Positions 58,063 to 64,000 of a DNA stretch of 64,000 nucleotides are shown in pieces. Below the pieces are notes generated by a model. That model saw only the letters and a list, made by a program, of their open reading frames with translations. It was not told where the DNA came from and made no database searches. Positions within the stretch are counted from its first letter, which is position 1. Every line of letters starts with the position of its first letter. The position numbers and the translations under genes were made by a program. Source of the DNA: Paenisporosarcina cavernae (lineage in GTDB: Bacteria > Bacillota > Bacilli > Bacillales_A > Planococcaceae). The DNA is taken from NCBI RefSeq assembly GCF_003595195.1, contig NZ_CP032418.1, positions 2,042,001-2,106,000 of the forward strand. Reading direction: 5' to 3'.

Positions 58063-60237
58063 TTATTTTCCTAATGGGCTCAATACTTCATTTACATATT
58101 TCGCCACTGCATTAATTTCTTCTTCGGATAAAATACCGTCAAACGATGGCATTGATGATCCTCCTTCTTTAATACGAGCGACTACTTTATCTAAATCCTC
58201 CGCCGTTTTACTATCTTGAAGATTTGGTCCATTATGACCACCAGCACCTTGTTCTCCATGACAAGCTAAACAGTTGTTTTTAAAGACGTCCATACCTTTA
58301 TCTGTTTCTGCTGAAGCAGTGTCTTTGTCATCTCCACCTTTTGATGGAGTATCAGTAGAAGGGGTACCTTTACCAGCATTGGTAACATTTCCGTCTTTAA
58401 ATGTTCCATCTAATTTAAACGTGTACATTTTATCTCCATGTTTGGAACCAGCTAGAGTATTACCAGCAGATAAAATAGAGATGTATTGTACGCCGTCAAC
58501 TTCATAGGAAATTGGAGGAGCATTAGCCCCAGCATCGGTCATGTATTCCCACACTTGATCGCCAGTTTTCGCATCGTATGCGATAATGCGACCATCATTA
58601 TGTCCAACAAATACTAAGTTCCCTTTTGTTGTTAACACACCACTGTACGCAATTGCATCCCAATCCACTTGCCATGCAATTTTGTTTGTTTTCACATCAA
58701 TCGCTGTGACAGTTCCTCTTTGAGGAGCTTCTAATACAGGAGCAAAGACTGATCCTAAATAAGCGTCTCCTTCTTTGAACTTTTCATCACTACGAGTAAA
58801 CGTGAAATAATTATCATTTCCTAATACGTAGAAATATTCTGTATCCGGATTATATGCGGATGGTGGCCAGTTAGCCCCACCTTGTGGTGATGGTTTTACC
58901 ACTAACGGTGTTTCCCAGAAAGGATCGAAAATTTTACCATATTCGCCTTCAAAATCATCCGACAAATCTTCTTTAACCGCTTCATCCGTTACTTCTTGAG
59001 GTACGAAAGCGTCCCCGATTGGATACGGTTGAGTTGGTGAAGTATGTTGTCGATCATCTTGCGGAACTTCTTTTTCTTCAATACCAACTAATGGTTCACC
59101 AGTTGTACGATCTAAGAAATACACCCATCCTGTTTTACCAGCTTGCGCAATTCCTTTTTTCATTTCTCCATCCATCTCTACATCATATAAAATAACTGGG
59201 TTGGCAGGATCCATATCCCAAATATCATGATGTACTTCTTGGAAATGCCATTTATATTCCCCTGTTTCAGCATCAATTGCCATAATAGAGTTTGCATACA
59301 AGTTATCTCCTGCACGGTTACTACCATCTAAATCAGGAGAAGTATTACCAGTTGCAAAATATAAATAACCTAGTTCAGGGTCAACAGCTGGTGTTTGCCA
59401 AATTGGTCCTCCACCAGTCATCCATGCATCGTTATCTTCTGGCCAAGTTTCATGTCCTTTTTCCCCAGGCCCAGGAATCGTATAGAAACGCCAGATTTCA
59501 CGACCATTATCCGCATCAAACGCCGTTAAGCGTCCACGAATTCCATATTCCCCACCAGCAACTCCTGTATACACTTTTCCATTGTAATAAAGTGGAGCTC
59601 CAGTAATTGTATATCCTTCTTCCCAGTTTGCTACTTCACGTTCCCAAACAACTTCACCAGTTTTTTGGTCTAATGCTACTAAACGCGCATCAAGTAACGT
59701 TGCGAAAATCATGCCATCGCCAAAACCAACACCACGGTTTACCCAACCACAACAAACCGTATCCATCTCTTGTGCGATTTCAGGACGATATTCCCATACC
59801 TTTTCACCTGTCACTGCGTCTAATGCAAGTACATCATTTGCACCAGTCGTAATGTACATTACACCATCAATAACGACTGGAGTTGCTTCACCAGAATATT
59901 TAAATTCTGTGCCAGAGCCAAGACTCGTCACCCATTCAGGCTTTAAGTTTTTAATATTCTCTGTTGTAATTTGATCCAAGTTTGCATAACGACGATTGTA
60001 ATAGTCTCCACCATTCGTCATCCATTCAGTCGTTGGATACTCTACTTTAAAATCTGTTCCATTCTCTGCAGTTAACGTGCCTGAGTCAGATCCTTGGGAA
60101 GTACTTGTCCCATTATCAGGATTTGCTTCGTCCTTGTCGTCTCCATTCCAGCCAAACGTCAAAATTAAAACAATAAGAGCTAATACTACGACAATCATCC
60201 CAATACCTGCAGCTAGCCAAGTTTTACTAGACCCCAT
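58063..60237 (-). CDS. membrane-anchored PQQ-dependent dehydrogenase with C-terminal cytochrome c
   Basis: A 724-residue quinoprotein: one N-terminal membrane helix (about residues 8-30), an acidic Ser/Thr linker, an eight-bladed PQQ propeller, and a cytochrome c tail. In the propeller, CCGWVNRGVGF carries the vicinal Cys-Cys disulfide typical of PQQ alcohol dehydrogenases, YFATGNTSPDLDG follows, and HHDIWDMDPANP carries the catalytic Asp. The tail has the heme motif CLACHGEQGAGGHNGPNL near residue 650 and a methionine ligand in SSMPSFDGILS. It should oxidise an alcohol or sugar outside the membrane and pass electrons to its heme. The substrate is unknown, and no PQQ synthesis genes are nearby. 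Such enzymes are rare in Firmicutes. Confidence 0.9.
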   Translation of the reverse strand: MGSSKTWLAAGIGMIVVVLALIVLILTFGWNGDDKDEANPDNGTSTSQGSDSGTLTAENGTDFKVEYPTTEWMTNGGDYYNRRYANLDQITTENIKNLKPEWVTSLGSGTEFKYSGEATPVVIDGVMYITTGANDVLALDAVTGEKVWEYRPEIAQEMDTVCCGWVNRGVGFGDGMIFATLLDARLVALDQKTGEVVWEREVANWEEGYTITGAPLYYNGKVYTGVAGGEYGIRGRLTAFDADNGREIWRFYTIPGPGEKGHETWPEDNDAWMTGGGPIWQTPAVDPELGYLYFATGNTSPDLDGSNRAGDNLYANSIMAIDAETGEYKWHFQEVHHDIWDMDPANPVILYDVEMDGEMKKGIAQAGKTGWVYFLDRTTGEPLVGIEEKEVPQDDRQHTSPTQPYPIGDAFVPQEVTDEAVKEDLSDDFEGEYGKIFDPFWETPLVVKPSPQGGANWPPSAYNPDTEYFYVLGNDNYFTFTRSDEKFKEGDAYLGSVFAPVLEAPQRGTVTAIDVKTNKIAWQVDWDAIAYSGVLTTKGNLVFVGHNDGRIIAYDAKTGDQVWEYMTDAGANAPPISYEVDGVQYISILSAGNTLAGSKHGDKMYTFKLDGTFKDGNVTNAGKGTPSTDTPSKGGDDKDTASAETDKGMDVFKNNCLACHGEQGAGGHNGPNLQDSKTAEDLDKVVARIKEGGSSMPSFDGILSEEEINAVAKYVNEVLSPLGK

Positions 60238-60576
60238 ACTTACTCCTCCTTTTGTAAGAAAATTATGTAACTATGAAATTATCCATAGTATACTCCTATT
60301 TCCCTACTTTTGTATAAAATATACTTCGGAATCAGAAATTTTTTAAAAAATTTTTTAAGATTGGATAAATGGGCTTATTTTAAGTGCTAATTCTATAGGT
60401 TTTCCATGTTTTCGTAAGAAATACTATCAACTGTGGAAATGATCGAATCAATCGTTCGAATAGAAAATTTTTTATGGGTTAAGTGATTAGGATTAGAGAG
60501 AGACGAGGATACAGGAGAATTTTTCCTATTTATTGGATAGGTATGATTCGTTGCTGTTCTGTCTTGAAAGGGAAAT

Positions 60577-60610
60577 AAGATGGACATTCGCTCACGAATG
60601 TCGTCTTTTT
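60577..60610 (+). terminator. terminator-like hairpin
   Basis: GACATTCG pairs with CGAATGTC around CTCA, extended by AAGA/TCTT, then TTTTTG. It could stop transcription entering from the left; no plus-strand gene ends just before it. Confidence 0.45.
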
Positions 60611-60679
60611 GAAAGGAATAGGTAGATTTTCGCGTGCGAAAATCATCCTTTTAGAAAAGAACCTTTCTCCAATAAATAA

Positions 60680-60727
60680 AGGAACTCTTCATAAGAAGAA
60701 TTCCTTAGTATTCCAGCGACTTCCTAC
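60680..60727 (-). pseudogene. remnant copy of the 5S 3' end and terminator
   Basis: This segment repeats 60861-60905 with few changes: AACTCTTCATAAGAAGAATT then CCTTAGTATTCCAGCGACTTCCTAC. The last part matches the 3' end of the 5S gene (CCAGCGACGTCCTAC). It looks like the leftover of a duplicated or deleted rRNA operon end. Confidence 0.65.
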
Positions 60728-60735
60728 GACGCAAA

Positions 60736-60803
60736 GGACAAGGATGTCCGTATGCCGAACAGCCACAGGATGTGCTAGTGCCGACAAAGCATCAGGACGA
60801 TGC
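60736..60803 (+). other. cluster of three hairpins with GGA loops
   Basis: GGACA-AGGA-TGTCC (60736-60749), CACA-GGA-TGTG (60764-60774) and GCATC-AGGAC-GATGC (60789-60803) follow one another within 68 nt. In each the loop presents GGA, and the first contains ACAAGGATGT, which matches the CsrA-binding consensus. It may be a family repeat or part of a regulatory RNA; nothing else supports a gene here. Confidence 0.5.
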
Positions 60804-60852
60804 ACGCTTGCAGCCGGCCTCTCACGTGAGAGTTAAACGAAGTTTTCTCCAT

Positions 60853-60884
60853 AAAAAAGGAACTCCTCATAAGAAGAATTCCTT
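60853..60884 (-). terminator. rRNA operon terminator
   Basis: AAGGAATTCTTCTTATGAGGAGTTCCTT on the minus strand (seen here as arms AAGGAATTC and GAGTTCCTT) is followed by TTTTTTAT. It starts a few nt after the 5S 3' end. A diverged second copy lies at about 60676-60705. Confidence 0.85.
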
Positions 60885-60888
60885 AGTA

Positions 60889-61004
<116 letters not shown>

Positions 61005-61096
61005 TTATTTTTTAGAGTGTTTGTTCACTCAAAACTGGATAAACGTCATTGAAAGAACACGTTCGGTGGAAACGTCTTACGACGTTCCACTCGTTT

Positions 61097-64000
<2,904 letters not shown>

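Larger units (their letters stand above)
60238..60888. other. intergenic region with hairpins between PQQ gene and 5S rRNA
   Basis: This 651-nt gap holds the PQQ gene promoter side (TATACT at 60292-60287 on the minus strand), two palindromic hairpins (60577-60610 and 60625-60644), a partial copy of the 5S tail and terminator (60680-60727), and a cluster of short hairpins with GGA loops (60736-60803). The rRNA terminator is at 60853-60884. No credible protein gene is seen. Confidence 0.7.

Noticed and set aside
58063-60237. Lanthanide dependence of the PQQ dehydrogenase from its D-M-D motif
   Set aside because: An Asp two residues after the catalytic Asp marks lanthanide enzymes in the methanol dehydrogenase branch, but membrane glucose dehydrogenases, as I recall them, also have WDMD, so it is not diagnostic here.

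Overview
The window reads as a low-GC, rod-type Firmicutes chromosome, most likely Bacillales of the Planococcaceae/Caryophanaceae group (Sporosarcina, Psychrobacillus or a relative). The basis is strong AGGAGG-type ribosome binding sites, Bacillus-type sigma-A promoters, and a block from about 28 to 57.6 kb whose gene order matches the Bacillus subtilis purEKBCSQLFMNHD - yerABC - pcrBA - ligA - yerH - gatCAB - dgkB region. The genus is an inference.

Layout. 0-2.9 kb: an ABC-2 exporter pair, a 52-residue membrane peptide and a secreted protein. 3-5.4 kb: a hypothetical protein, an unusual HTH protein fused to a catalytically dead F1-ATPase beta-like domain, and a GNAT acetyltransferase. 5.4-5.7 kb: a type I holin-like toxin with antisense RNA and an SOS (LexA/DinR) box over its promoter. 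5.8-11.2 kb, minus strand: GNAT, SelO, ProC, a DUF4256 protein, a Phd/RelE toxin-antitoxin pair and a tRNA-dihydrouridine synthase. 11.5-15.2 kb: two small membrane or secreted proteins, an AraC/GyrI-like regulator, an S51 peptidase-like protein and an NAD(P)-binding reductase.

15.4-24 kb is the accessory core. It holds a four-gene dlt-like acylation operon (carrier protein, adenylating enzyme, AlgI-type MBOAT, SGNH protein) with a near-consensus Fur box upstream, a second type I toxin with antisense RNA, and a 1053-residue PLD-nuclease/SF2-helicase/DUF3427 protein. Four copies of a palindromic element (80 bp in three full copies, GTGCCAGT...ACTGGCAC ends) are scattered through 13.5-24 kb, all in the same orientation and all between genes.

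24-31.4 kb: RlmCD-type rRNA methyltransferase; the cytochrome bd operon with the small subunit CydS and an extra 30-residue membrane peptide before cydA; diacylglycerol kinase DgkB; a thioredoxin-like protein; and a Ktr potassium channel subunit. 31.7-57.6 kb: gatCAB, camS, ligA, pcrA, pcrB, yerC, yerB, yerA, then the complete purine operon preceded by a guanine-type riboswitch with a terminator and a PurR box. 58-60.2 kb: a membrane-anchored PQQ dehydrogenase with a cytochrome c tail. 60.9 kb to the end: 5S rRNA and nearly all of a 23S rRNA on the minus strand.

Most of the right two thirds is housekeeping. The features most worth following up are the HTH-F1beta fusion, the Fur-box dlt-like operon, the SOS-linked type I toxin and its partner, the 80-bp repeat family, the GGA-loop hairpin cluster beside the rRNA operon, three intergenic tandem arrays that share a period of about 21 nt, and the extra cyd peptide.
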